The notes under the pieces are model-generated. The model did not search any database. It saw only the letters and a program-made list of their open reading frames with translations, and had not been told where the DNA came from. A program made the position numbers and the translations under genes. This document shows, piece after piece, positions 1-7,478 of a stretch of DNA of 42,129 nt. The stretch's first letter is position 1, and each line of letters starts with the position of its first letter. Origin of the DNA: CAZEAC01 sp964510065 (GTDB taxonomy: Bacteria; Bdellovibrionota_C; UBA2361; CAIXSY01); assembly GCA_964510065.1 (NCBI GenBank), contig CAZEAC010000036.1:1-42129 (forward strand), written 5' to 3'.

Positions 1-123
1 GATTCACCATTCAATTACTCAAGAAAATTCGGCGCGATCAGCGCCTTGGGTTCAATGTTTTTTACCCTCTAATCCAATCCCACTAATAATAGTTAACAAT
101 ATGAAGCAGTTGAATCGCCTTGT

Positions 124-166
124 ATTATGCGGCGAGTTAATTATTGCGGCGAACTCGCCGTATAAT
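124..166 (+). promoter_or_regulatory. Palindrome overlapping a candidate -10 box upstream of the integrase
   Basis: The arms CGGCGAGTT (130-138) and AACTCGCCG (152-160) are perfect complements with a 13-nt loop. The pairing continues outward as ATTAT (124-128) with ATAAT (162-166) across one G/T pair. The right flank contains the consensus -10 hexamer TATAAT at 161-166, about 70 nt before the integrase start, but no good -35 box is visible. The structure could be an operator, a promoter or a recombination-site hairpin. No CTGT-N8-ACAG LexA box is seen. The hairpin is clear; its role is inferred. Confidence 0.4.
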
Positions 167-235
167 TCCGACGTTGTCTTTTACGAAAGATAAATTCTGT
201 GCGCAACTTTCGTCCGAATTACTCGAATAGTAGGC

Positions 236-1348
236 ATGGTCGAAAAGAATAGTAGAGTACCGCCTCTAAGGAGGCGATTTAACGAAGTTGCAGAGCAGCG
301 AAGGCTTGCTCAGAACACTCGCAAGGCTTATGCCCACTGGATCGCCGAATTCGTAAGATTTTTCCATCCGCGAAATCCAGAATCCTTGCGAGAAGAGGAT
401 CTTGCAGCTTTTATTACTTATCTGGTGAATAGGCGAGCCGTGTCTTCGTCGACGCAGCACCTAGCGTTCAATGCGGTAATTTTCTTCTTTAGATATGTGG
501 TGGGTAGAAAGATAGGAAAAGTTCCACACATTCCCCGTGCTTTACGAAGGAACAGGAAAAATTATGCTCTGACTGAGGACGAGGTGAGAGCAGTGGTGTC
601 GCAGGTGGCTAAGAAAGAGCAGCTACTATTTTTGTTAATGTATGGATGCGGTTTGAGAATCTCTGAAGCTTGTCGCCTCGTGATGAAGGATATCGCAATT
701 AATGATGAACTCATCTACATTCGCGAAGCGAAGTCCGGCTCGGATCGTGCTATTCGTGTTCCGGGAACGTTGTTGGACCCGTTACAACAGCAGATGCAAC
801 TACGTTGGAGTGAAGAATTTGAGCGAATTCGTAGACTGCGGCCCACGCTGCCTACGTATGATGTTGAACGCACTCTCAAATCTTTCTGGGATAAGGAGTA
901 TCTATTTGTTAGTCAGCGCGGATATTACGACGAGCAGCAACGCCGCACGCGGCGGTGCGCAATTTCTCCTTCTCGGCTACAAAAATCCTTTAAGGTGGCA
1001 TGCGCACTCGCCGGAATACGTAAAATGGCGACACCGCATGCCTTACGTTACAGCTACGCCAGCAATGCTTCCTACAAAGGTAGTAACCTAGCTGAACTTC
1101 AATTAGCGCTCGGACACAAGGATCCAAATACTACGGCCCGCTATATTGACTGCACCAAAGTAGTGCGTTCGATCCCGAGTCCGCTTGATTCATTGTTTGC
1201 TGCCAGTGATTTTACCAGTGAGATGGAATGTCCGCGCACGTCACCCTCCAAAGATTTTGCAGTAACCCAGGTAACGAACCGACGTTCAGTAAAGAGTGCG
1301 TTGAAACAAATTGGAGGAGCATTACAAAAACTTCTGCGTAGAAATTAA
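236..1348 (+). CDS. Tyrosine recombinase, integron-integrase (IntI)-like
   Basis: This 370-residue site-specific recombinase would cut and rejoin DNA through a catalytic tyrosine. An N-terminal SAM-like core-binding domain (about 15-105) precedes a catalytic domain with Arg in GLRISEA, HALRYSYA (the HxxR box), GHKDPNTTARY and the nucleophile Tyr. Two features recall IntI proteins rather than XerC/D. One is an extra segment of about 30 residues (PTLPTYDVERT...FWDKEYLF) before the HxxR box, where IntI has its additional domain. The other is the ending SIPSPLDSL, like the SPLDAL of integron integrases. The ATG at 236 has no strong ribosome site. No attC site is visible downstream. A cassette array would be expected beyond the left window edge because arrays face the 5' end of intI. 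IntI-like is likely, a generic phage-type integrase is possible. Confidence 0.68.
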   Translation: MVEKNSRVPPLRRRFNEVAEQRRLAQNTRKAYAHWIAEFVRFFHPRNPESLREEDLAAFITYLVNRRAVSSSTQHLAFNAVIFFFRYVVGRKIGKVPHIPRALRRNRKNYALTEDEVRAVVSQVAKKEQLLFLLMYGCGLRISEACRLVMKDIAINDELIYIREAKSGSDRAIRVPGTLLDPLQQQMQLRWSEEFERIRRLRPTLPTYDVERTLKSFWDKEYLFVSQRGYYDEQQRRTRRCAISPSRLQKSFKVACALAGIRKMATPHALRYSYASNASYKGSNLAELQLALGHKDPNTTARYIDCTKVVRSIPSPLDSLFAASDFTSEMECPRTSPSKDFAVTQVTNRRSVKSALKQIGGALQKLLRRN

Positions 1349-1660
1349 TTTGTACCTGTTCGCTCCCTAAGTGAGGTGAGTACAGAAAAGCGGCACGTAC
1401 TGAAATGTTAAGCTTCCTAATGAGGAACGTGAGATAAAAAGCATCGAGTACTCGCTCGAACGAGAGACGACAGGCTCTGGGGTCATCGGCAAATTTCATG
1501 GATTGAGACACCGTGCGCGGCCGCGAACTTTGCGAGCAGCTGTTGAGCACCTACTGCAACAATAAAAATGTGAGCCAGCGAGAATTTTCTCAACATTTAT
1601 TAACGGAGACTTGAGAAACGAAGGCCCGAAAGGGGAGCGAGGCCCACCAGAAGACTTCCA

Positions 1661-1727
1661 CCTTCGCTCTCACGAGCTACGGCGGACAAGCAAGCGGCTT
1701 GCCCGCCGTAGCCCATTATGGCGAAGG
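1661..1727. repeat. Long interrupted hairpin (REP-like palindrome)
   Basis: Nested complementary blocks are seen: CCTTCGC (1661-1667) with GCGAAGG (1721-1727), GCTACGGCGG (1676-1685) with CCGCCGTAGC (1703-1712), and CAAGC (1687-1691) with GCTTG (1697-1701). They are separated by an 8/8-nt internal loop and one A/C mismatch. This gives 22 base pairs over 67 nt. It has no T-run and so is not a classic terminator. A dispersed palindromic repeat is the simplest reading. Confidence 0.6.
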
Positions 1728-1767
1728 CGGGAACGCCTCGCCTTTCAGCCTGAGAACTGAAGCCCTA

Positions 1768-1943
1768 GAAGCCATTTCAAAAATACCCCTACTGCGGCGC
1801 AGCCCCTTTGGCAATCTGCGTCGTCAGCTTCGTCGCGAGTGCTCGCAAACCTGATAGGCCTAGCGAAGCGCTCGCTCTGTCGGCTTCCTCGCATCTCACC
1901 CAACTAGCCGCTCCTCGCGACGGGGTATTTTTGAAACCACTTC
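1768..1943. repeat. Element bounded by inverted repeats, possible MITE remnant
   Basis: TTTCAAAAATACCCC at 1775-1789 and its exact complement at 1922-1936 form a 15-bp perfect inverted repeat. After three mismatches a further GAAG/CTTC pair extends each arm outward. The 132 bases between the perfect arms have no gene. The arrangement resembles a small non-autonomous transposon, but no target-site duplication is evident, so this is tentative. Confidence 0.35.
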
Positions 1944-1948
1944 CTGGA

Positions 1949-1976
1949 GTGTGCGCCACGAATCAGTGGCGCACAC
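1949..1976. repeat. Perfect 11-bp hairpin
   Basis: GTGTGCGCCAC (1949-1959) pairs perfectly with GTGGCGCACAC (1966-1976) around the loop GAATCA. It lies 104 bases before the lyase start and has no T-run. It could act as a transcript-stabilising leader structure or as part of the same repeat family as the neighbouring hairpins. Confidence 0.5.
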
Positions 1977-2079
1977 AATCCGTAGGGGCCGAAGCCTTCG
2001 CCTCTACTACCTGTCGACAAGTTTCAAGACTCGATAAACAACTATTCAAGTACTGTATTCTGTGGCAAGAATCGCAGAT

Positions 2080-3471
2080 ATGCAGATTGTCAAAAATATC
2101 CCGCGCTCTTGGGCGGAACCGTGGAAAATTAAGACCGTTGAACATATCCATGAGCTCACTTTGACGCAGCGCAAACGCGCGATTGAAGAAGCTGGATGGA
2201 ATACCTTTCTGCTTCGTTCAGAAGATGTATTTATCGATTTGCTGACGGATTCAGGTACGAATGCAATGAGCGATTCGCAGTGGGCAGCGATTATGACCGG
2301 TGACGAAGCCTATGCGGGGAGCAAGGATTTTTACCGACTTGAGCAGGTCGTTCGTGAGGTATACGGCTACAAACATCTTATTCCAACGCATCAGGGACGC
2401 GGTGCCGAACACATTCTTTCACAGCTGATGATTAGCAAAGGCGACGTTGTCCCTGGCAATATGTACTTTACCACGACGCGATTTCACCAAGAGTATGCCG
2501 GCGGTAAGTTTGTCGACATTATTGTCGACGAAGCGCATGATCCAAAAAACCGCGCGCCGTTTAAAGGCAATGTCGACCTCGACAAATTGAAGGCTGCCGT
2601 GAAAAAAGTGGGCGTGAAGAGAATCGCCTATATTAGTCTAGAAACTAATGTGAATATGGCCGGTGGTCAGCCCGTGTCGATGGCCAACATGAAGCAGCTT
2701 TCGAAGTATTGTCGCGCGCGCAAGATTCCTATTTTTCTCGACGCGACTCGCGCCGTCGAAAATGCGTATTTTATTAAAAAGCGAGAGCATGGGTACGGGT
2801 CACGCTCGATTCCAAGCTTGCTGCGAGAGATCTGTGATTACACCGACGGATGCACCATTTCGGGGAAGAAGGATTGCCTAGTGAATATCGGCGGATTCCT
2901 CGCTTGTAATGACGGAAGGCTTGCACAAAGCGCGCGAAATCTGCTGGTTGCTTTTGAGGGGCTGCAAACGTACGGCGGCATGGCGGGCCGCGACATGGGC
3001 GCGATGGCGGTTGGGATAAAGGAGTCTATCGAGTTCGACTATATTAGAGCACGAGTCGAGCAGGTGGCCTATCTCGGCGCGAGGCTCGAGCGATTTGGAG
3101 TTCCAGTAGTAAAGCCATTCGGCGGGCACGGCATTTATCTTAATGCCAAGGAGATCTTGCCGCATATATCGCAGGATCGTTTTCCCGCGCAGAGATTGGC
3201 GGCTGAGCTATATCTTGAGGCGGGCGTTCGAAGCATGGAGCGCGGCATCGTCTCGGCGGGGCGCGACAGCGCTGGACGGGAGTATCACCCGGACCTAGAG
3301 CTGGTGAGATTAACCATTCCGCGTCGAGTCTACACGCAATCTCATCTCGATGTCGTTTCGGAGGCGGTTGCGCGAGTGTGTCAGCGCGCGAAGAGTATAA
3401 AGGGGCTAAGAATGGTGTACGAGCCCGAGAGCTTGAGGTTTTTTCAGGCGCGATTCAAGCCGCTACGATGA
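2080..3471 (+). CDS. tpl: Tyrosine phenol-lyase (beta-tyrosinase)
   Basis: This PLP-dependent beta-eliminating lyase is predicted to split L-tyrosine into phenol, pyruvate and ammonia. The product is 463 residues from the ATG at 2080, close to the family length; a GTG at 2062 is an alternative start. Seen: LLTDSGTNAMS, GDEAYAGS, PTHQGRGAE (PLP phosphate site) and SGKKDCLVN with the PLP-binding lysine. Three positions separate it from tryptophanase: Thr in YFTTTRFHQ (Asp in E. coli TnaA), Arg in GVRSMERG, and Phe in LRFFQARF. These match the Thr124/Arg381/Phe448 set that recognises the phenol ring in Citrobacter Tpl. It stands alone between structured non-coding regions, so it may be an acquired gene. 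The substrate call rests on residues only. Confidence 0.87.
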   Translation: MQIVKNIPRSWAEPWKIKTVEHIHELTLTQRKRAIEEAGWNTFLLRSEDVFIDLLTDSGTNAMSDSQWAAIMTGDEAYAGSKDFYRLEQVVREVYGYKHLIPTHQGRGAEHILSQLMISKGDVVPGNMYFTTTRFHQEYAGGKFVDIIVDEAHDPKNRAPFKGNVDLDKLKAAVKKVGVKRIAYISLETNVNMAGGQPVSMANMKQLSKYCRARKIPIFLDATRAVENAYFIKKREHGYGSRSIPSLLREICDYTDGCTISGKKDCLVNIGGFLACNDGRLAQSARNLLVAFEGLQTYGGMAGRDMGAMAVGIKESIEFDYIRARVEQVAYLGARLERFGVPVVKPFGGHGIYLNAKEILPHISQDRFPAQRLAAELYLEAGVRSMERGIVSAGRDSAGREYHPDLELVRLTIPRRVYTQSHLDVVSEAVARVCQRAKSIKGLRMVYEPESLRFFQARFKPLR

Positions 3472-3500
3472 GAGCGGCCTATACGCGGCGTACTTATAAA

Positions 3501-3707
3501 ACACAGGAGCCGCGGGGGGGGCGGCGTTTCCCTATAAAAACCCGCCACCCCCCGCGCCGGGGTGGAAATTAATTTAGCGGGAATTGGTATGTGACACNNN
3601 NNNNNNNCCAAATAAAAACTACATTATTGAGCCGGAAGTTAAAAACACCGCCCCGGCGTTGCGCGGGGTGTTCAATTACAACCCCGCGCCCCCCGCGGCT
3701 CCTGTGT
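3501..3707. repeat. GC-rich inverted-repeat element flanking an assembly gap
   Basis: ACACAGGAGCCGCGGGGGG at 3501-3519 is repeated as its exact complement at 3689-3707. The inner parts of the arms are diverged copies of each other: both carry a CGCCGGGG block followed by an AT-rich stretch, and both hold their own small hairpin (for example CCACCCC with GGGGTGG near 3545-3565). The gap sits at the centre, where a strong palindrome would stop sequencing or assembly. It lies between the convergent lyase and the small secreted-protein gene. Confidence 0.6.
3598..3607. other. Assembly gap (10 N)
   Basis: Ten N bases mark a scaffold join of unknown true length inside the inverted-repeat element. 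No sequence overlap between the two sides is evident. Confidence 0.95.
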
Positions 3708-3723
3708 GAATTATAGTATCGCT

Positions 3724-4092
3724 CTAATGCGTCTGAGCAGCGTGCTGAGCTTTCTGTGATTCGAGCTGAGATTTGCTCGAATCAAGCTGAGCCTGACCCT
3801 GCGCAATTCCAGCTTTGCTTTGAGCTTGCGCGGCTTTAATCGAAGCTTCGAGCTGCGCTTTCTGCTCTGGAGTTAAGTTAGCACTCGAGGCCGCGAGCTG
3901 CTGCTGTGCCGCTGCAAGCTGCGCGTCGATCTGTTTCTGGGCATCCTGAAGCTGCTTCTGCGCCTGATTAGATGCATCGATACCCTGCTGCATAGCTGCT
4001 TGGCTCTGCGCGTGCGCATCAGCCTGAGGATCGGCAAAGCCAAACACTGGGGCGAGCATTGCAACTACAGCGACTACAATTAGTTTTTTCAT
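3724..4092 (-). CDS. Small secreted Gln/Ala-rich coiled-coil protein
   Basis: The 122-residue product has a clear signal peptide (MKK, a hydrophobic stretch, then FGFADP, cleavage near residue 20). The mature part of about 100 residues is almost entirely Ala, Gln, Ser, Lys and Asp in a helical heptad-like pattern without cysteines, as in periplasmic coiled-coil proteins. An AAAGAGA ribosome site precedes the ATG. It is transcribed divergently from hemE. I do not recognise the family. A periplasmic or outer-membrane-associated structural or chaperone role is possible but unsupported. Confidence 0.7.
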   Translation of the reverse strand: MKKLIVVAVVAMLAPVFGFADPQADAHAQSQAAMQQGIDASNQAQKQLQDAQKQIDAQLAAAQQQLAASSANLTPEQKAQLEASIKAAQAQSKAGIAQGQAQLDSSKSQLESQKAQHAAQTH

Positions 4093-4237
4093 ACGATTTA
4101 TCTCTTTAAGGTGTATTTCTTACGCACTCTAAGGAACCGGGAGAGTATCCTACGCTCCCAATGCCCTGGCAAGGAAAAGATTACGCCGCGCCAGGACATA
4201 ATTGCATGCATTCGTACAAAAGGGTATTTTGTCTGCA

Positions 4238-5272
4238 ATGTCGACGGAATCCCCACTTATTATCCGCGCACTTGCGGGAGAAAAGACTTCGCAAGTGCCT
4301 ATCTGGCTCATGCGCCAGGCTGGGCGTTATCTTCCGGAATACCGTGCGCTCAGAAAAAAATACAAGATGCTGGAGCTTCTGCGTGCCCCGGAACTCGCCG
4401 CCGAAGTGACGCTTCAGCCACTAAAGCGTTTCGAGCTCGATGCCGCAATCATCTTCGCTGATATCCTTACCCCGCTGATTGGGATGGGGATTGAACTGGA
4501 TTTTATCGAAGGGGAGGGACCTAAGATATTTAATCCGGTGCGCTCGGCGGCGGATATTGAGAAGCTAAAGCTTCCTCCGCCAGAAGAAAATGTAGGCTAT
4601 ACACTTGAAGCCTTACGGATCGTTTCGAAGGATCTTGTGGGGAAACCAGTGCTCGGATTTTCGGGTGCGCCATTTACCCTTGCTACCTATCTTGTGGCCT
4701 CAAGTGGCTCCGGAGAGAAAGATGGCGCGCGTAAGATGGTTCGCGAAGATCCGGCACTCTGGTGCAAACTTCAGGATAAACTGATCGCTTTGATCTCTTC
4801 CTATTTGATCGCACAGGTACGATCCGGCGCTTCGGCTGTGCAGCTTTTTGATTCATGGGTCGGCGCGCTCAGCCCCACGGAATTCTCGAAATTGATCCTT
4901 CCTGGACTTCAAAAAATCGTGGCGACGGTTCGTCGCGAGTGCCAGGTTCCGATCATATATTTTTCAACCGAGTCCACGGCGCTATTGCCTGAAATTGGAA
5001 AAATTGGAGTACAAGCGGTAGGGCTTGATTGGCGAGTTCAGCTTGATGAGGCATATCGCTCGATTAATGCATCTGTCGCGCTCCAGGGAAATCTCGATCC
5101 GGCGCTACTAAGCGCGGATGGCGACGAAGTCGAACGGCAGGCTCTTCATATACTAGAAGTAAGCAGAGCAATTGGGCCGTTCGTTTTCAATCTTGGGCAT
5201 GGTATTTTGCCCTCAGCGGTGATTGAAAATGTCGAGCGGCTGATTGGAGTGGTGCATCGCTTTCGAAGGTGA
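4238..5272 (+). CDS. hemE: Uroporphyrinogen decarboxylase
   Basis: HemE converts uroporphyrinogen III to coproporphyrinogen III by four decarboxylations in the cytosol. Family signatures are present: WLMRQAGRYLPEYR near the N-terminus (substrate-binding arginines), FADILTPLIGMG (catalytic Asp) and GFSGAPFTLATYL. The ATG at 4238 gives 344 residues, the usual length. An AAAAGGG ribosome site at 4217-4223 is rather far upstream, so TTG at 4229 (better spaced) or TTG at 4202 are alternatives. It begins a run with the cytochrome assembly protein and hemA, forming a haem-biosynthesis operon. Confidence 0.95.
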   Translation: MSTESPLIIRALAGEKTSQVPIWLMRQAGRYLPEYRALRKKYKMLELLRAPELAAEVTLQPLKRFELDAAIIFADILTPLIGMGIELDFIEGEGPKIFNPVRSAADIEKLKLPPPEENVGYTLEALRIVSKDLVGKPVLGFSGAPFTLATYLVASSGSGEKDGARKMVREDPALWCKLQDKLIALISSYLIAQVRSGASAVQLFDSWVGALSPTEFSKLILPGLQKIVATVRRECQVPIIYFSTESTALLPEIGKIGVQAVGLDWRVQLDEAYRSINASVALQGNLDPALLSADGDEVERQALHILEVSRAIGPFVFNLGHGILPSAVIENVERLIGVVHRFRR

Positions 5273-5291
5273 CAGTTTTTCAAAGGAACCT

Positions 5292-6122
5292 GTGCTTCAC
5301 GCTCTTATAATTACTGCACTTACATTCTATGCAATCGGGAGCTTCGCTGCGTTACTGCTTTTTTCTTCGCGAGCCGCGAAGCTCGGGCGAGTGCCACTTT
5401 TCTGTGCCATGCTTGGCATGGCAGCGCACACAGCAAGCTACGCGTTTCTTTTAGGTCAGGCGCTGTCAATTGAGACGACGCCGATTCGTGGGCGAGGGGA
5501 TTATTACTATCTGCTCTCTTGGGTTGTGGCGGCGCTTTTCCTGCTATTTCGGCGGCGCTGGAATTCGGCGCCTATTGCTGCTTTGGCGCTAGGCTTCGCT
5601 ACACTGTTTTTGGTGAGCTCGTCGCTGCTTGTACACCAGGAGTCTCGCGAACCAATCGCGAAGGTAAGCAGTTCACTATTTATTTTACATATTGTCCCGG
5701 CGCTTGCGGCAGAGGCGGCCCTTATCTTTGCATTTATTCTTAGCCTGGCGTTTCTGTATAAAGAGTTTTTGCTGCGGCGCCGGCTTGCCGCGTCGATTAG
5801 CCAGGGCGGACCAAGCCTGGAGCAGCTTGGAAACGTAAGTGTACGTTTTCTCCTTGTGGGCTTTGTCGCCATGACTATCGCCGTTCTTTCGGGAACGGTG
5901 TGGGCACTCGGCGAGGGCACTTCGATTCTCAGCAAAGATCCATTGCAGTGGTCCGCATTTGTCGCCTGGATCCTTCTTGGCGCTTTGCTGCATGGCCGGC
6001 AGAATATGCAGTGGTCGATGCGTCGCACCGCGCTTGTTGCGGCAGTCACCGTGGGAATTGTACTGCTCTCATTTCTTGCGCTTGTGGTAACTGAAGGGAA
6101 TATATTTCATGTCTTTCAGTAA
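5292..6122 (+). CDS. CcsA/HemX-like cytochrome c assembly family membrane protein
   Basis: This 276-residue integral membrane protein has about eight hydrophobic helices and conserved histidines (FILHIVPALAAE and GALLHGRQ). A GTVWALGEG...WSAFVAW segment resembles the loop before the last helices of CcsA/CcmC/HemX proteins, although the tryptophan-rich haem-binding motif is weaker than in true CcsA. HemX relatives next to hemA are known to influence glutamyl-tRNA reductase levels. The GTG start at 5292 is chosen because AAAGGA lies five bases upstream; an ATG at 5244 would overlap hemE. The end overlaps hemA by 14 nt, indicating coupling. A role in controlling HemA or in haem handling is inferred. 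Confidence 0.72.
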   Translation: MLHALIITALTFYAIGSFAALLLFSSRAAKLGRVPLFCAMLGMAAHTASYAFLLGQALSIETTPIRGRGDYYYLLSWVVAALFLLFRRRWNSAPIAALALGFATLFLVSSSLLVHQESREPIAKVSSSLFILHIVPALAAEAALIFAFILSLAFLYKEFLLRRRLAASISQGGPSLEQLGNVSVRFLLVGFVAMTIAVLSGTVWALGEGTSILSKDPLQWSAFVAWILLGALLHGRQNMQWSMRRTALVAAVTVGIVLLSFLALVVTEGNIFHVFQ

Positions 6123-7407
6123 CGCAGAAAGCGCATATGTCACTCCGCTCTGGGTGCTCGGTGTTAATCACCGCACAACTTCTGTGGAGACTCGGGAAGC
6201 TCTCGCGAGGCTTGCTGAAAAGCAGTCCGGACTGCTTTCCAGTTTGCATAGCCAGTTCGGTTTTAAGGAGGGCGCGCTCATTTCCACCTGCAACCGTTTT
6301 GAAGTGGTCGGTGTCGGAGCCGGGCCCGAGCAGGCGCTACGAGATTTTCTTGTTCGCGAAATGACTGACGCAGGCGTTCCAAGCGATCTGGCCAAATCGA
6401 GCGTGTATCACTTCCAAAACCGCGATGCGGTTCGCCACCTCTTTCGCGTTGCGTCAAGTGTTGATTCCATGGCGCTTGGCGAGGCGCAAATATTGGGCCA
6501 GGTAAAAGATGCCTATCGAAGCGCTGTGCGCCAGGGATGTGTGGGGCGATACCTCCACGCGCTATTTCAATTTGCGTTTCGCTTTGCCAAAAAAGTACGT
6601 GGCGCGACCGCGATCGGCAGTGGTGGGGTCTCCATGAGCTTTGTTGCGGTGAAGCTGGCGCAGCAAATATTTGGAGATTTGAGCGCGAAACGTGTGCTTT
6701 TGATTGGCAGTGGTGAGATGGCTGAGTTGACCGCGCTGCATATGAAATCGCACGGCTGCCGTACGGTGACGATTGCGAATCGCACTATCGAGAAGGCAAT
6801 TGATTTGGCGGCGCGTGTTGGTGGGTCGGCTATTTCACTCAGTGATGTGGTGCCGACGCTTGATCAGGTTGATATGGTGATCAGTTCGATCCGTACGGAT
6901 AGTACTGTTATCGAAGCGAAAGACTGTAAGCGCAGAAAGACGCCGCTCTTTTTGGTCGATCTCGGTATGCCTCGAAACCTCTCGCCGGCGCTTGCTGAGT
7001 GTGAGGGGGTGTATCTTTATTCAATTGATGACCTTGGGCGGATCGCCGACGAGAATCTTTCGGTGCGCGAGGCCGCGGCGAAAGATGCCGAGGTAGTTAT
7101 TGAGTACGGGATTTATCAATTTGAAAGGTGGCTGCAGAAATTGATTGTTGAACCCGATACGTTACGCCTTCGCGCGCGTATATATGAAGAGTGCGAGGGT
7201 GCATTTCGAAAGTTGGCCCAGGCGATACTTCGTGGAGAGGATCCGGAGGAGCTTATCTCGCAGTCCAGTCATATGCTAAGCCAGAGGGTTTCCCATGAAC
7301 TCGTGCAGGTGCTTCGTACGCTTCCTGGGCTTTCCAGGGAGGGCGACGAGGAGGGCATGCTTGCACTGCTGTTTGATAGCGTGCTTGGATCGGAGGAGGA
7401 GCAGTAA
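6109..7407 (+). CDS. hemA: Glutamyl-tRNA reductase
   Basis: HemA reduces glutamyl-tRNA(Glu) with NADPH to glutamate-1-semialdehyde, the first committed step of tetrapyrrole synthesis by the C5 pathway. Seen: GVNHRTTSVETRE, STCNRFEVV with the catalytic cysteine, SMALGEAQILGQVK, the NADPH-binding stretch LLIGSGEMAELT, and a C-terminal helical dimerisation region. The length of 432 residues fits the family. The start overlaps the preceding membrane gene, so translation is probably coupled. With hemE it shows that this organism makes haem from glutamate. Confidence 0.96.
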   Translation: MSFSNAESAYVTPLWVLGVNHRTTSVETREALARLAEKQSGLLSSLHSQFGFKEGALISTCNRFEVVGVGAGPEQALRDFLVREMTDAGVPSDLAKSSVYHFQNRDAVRHLFRVASSVDSMALGEAQILGQVKDAYRSAVRQGCVGRYLHALFQFAFRFAKKVRGATAIGSGGVSMSFVAVKLAQQIFGDLSAKRVLLIGSGEMAELTALHMKSHGCRTVTIANRTIEKAIDLAARVGGSAISLSDVVPTLDQVDMVISSIRTDSTVIEAKDCKRRKTPLFLVDLGMPRNLSPALAECEGVYLYSIDDLGRIADENLSVREAAAKDAEVVIEYGIYQFERWLQKLIVEPDTLRLRARIYEECEGAFRKLAQAILRGEDPEELISQSSHMLSQRVSHELVQVLRTLPGLSREGDEEGMLALLFDSVLGSEEEQ

Positions 7408-7478
7408 CTCATAGAAGGCTGATTTTATTGAGTTGTTGAAGTTTTTCCTTCTTTACGCGATCATGGATGAAACTATAG

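Larger units (their letters stand above)
1349..2079. other. Non-coding, hairpin-rich intergenic region
   Basis: These roughly 730 bases between the integrase and the lyase contain no convincing gene; the short frames here lack recognisable motifs. They hold a long hairpin (1661-1727), a pair of inverted repeats about 20 bases long (1768-1943), a perfect 11-bp hairpin (1949-1976), and smaller repeats such as TGTTGAG (1541-1547) against CTCAACA (1589-1595). Integron core motifs occur singly (GTTGAGC at 1542) but not as paired attC ends. Confidence 0.5.
3472..3723. other. Intergenic region with an inverted-repeat element and gap
   Basis: No gene is visible. Nearly all of this stretch is the palindromic element at 3501-3707 with the assembly gap at its centre. 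A small frame overlapping the end of the lyase gene (3378-3572) runs through the G-rich arm and has no motif, so it is not called. Confidence 0.5.

Noticed and set aside
702..1091. A 129-codon frame inside the integrase gene
   Set aside because: It is an out-of-frame shadow of a gene with clear catalytic motifs.
1541..1977. Possible integron attC site (GTTGAGC and nearby hairpins)
   Set aside because: Only one core motif is present. The paired RYYYAAC...GTTRRRY ends and the imperfect stem of an attC were not found.
1808..2164. A 118-codon plus-strand frame through the intergenic hairpins
   Set aside because: It overlaps the lyase start, crosses several palindromes and has no recognisable motif or ribosome site.
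5507..6049. A 180-codon antisense frame over the CcsA/HemX-like gene
   Set aside because: It is Ser/Arg-rich shadow coding opposite a conserved membrane protein with a good start.
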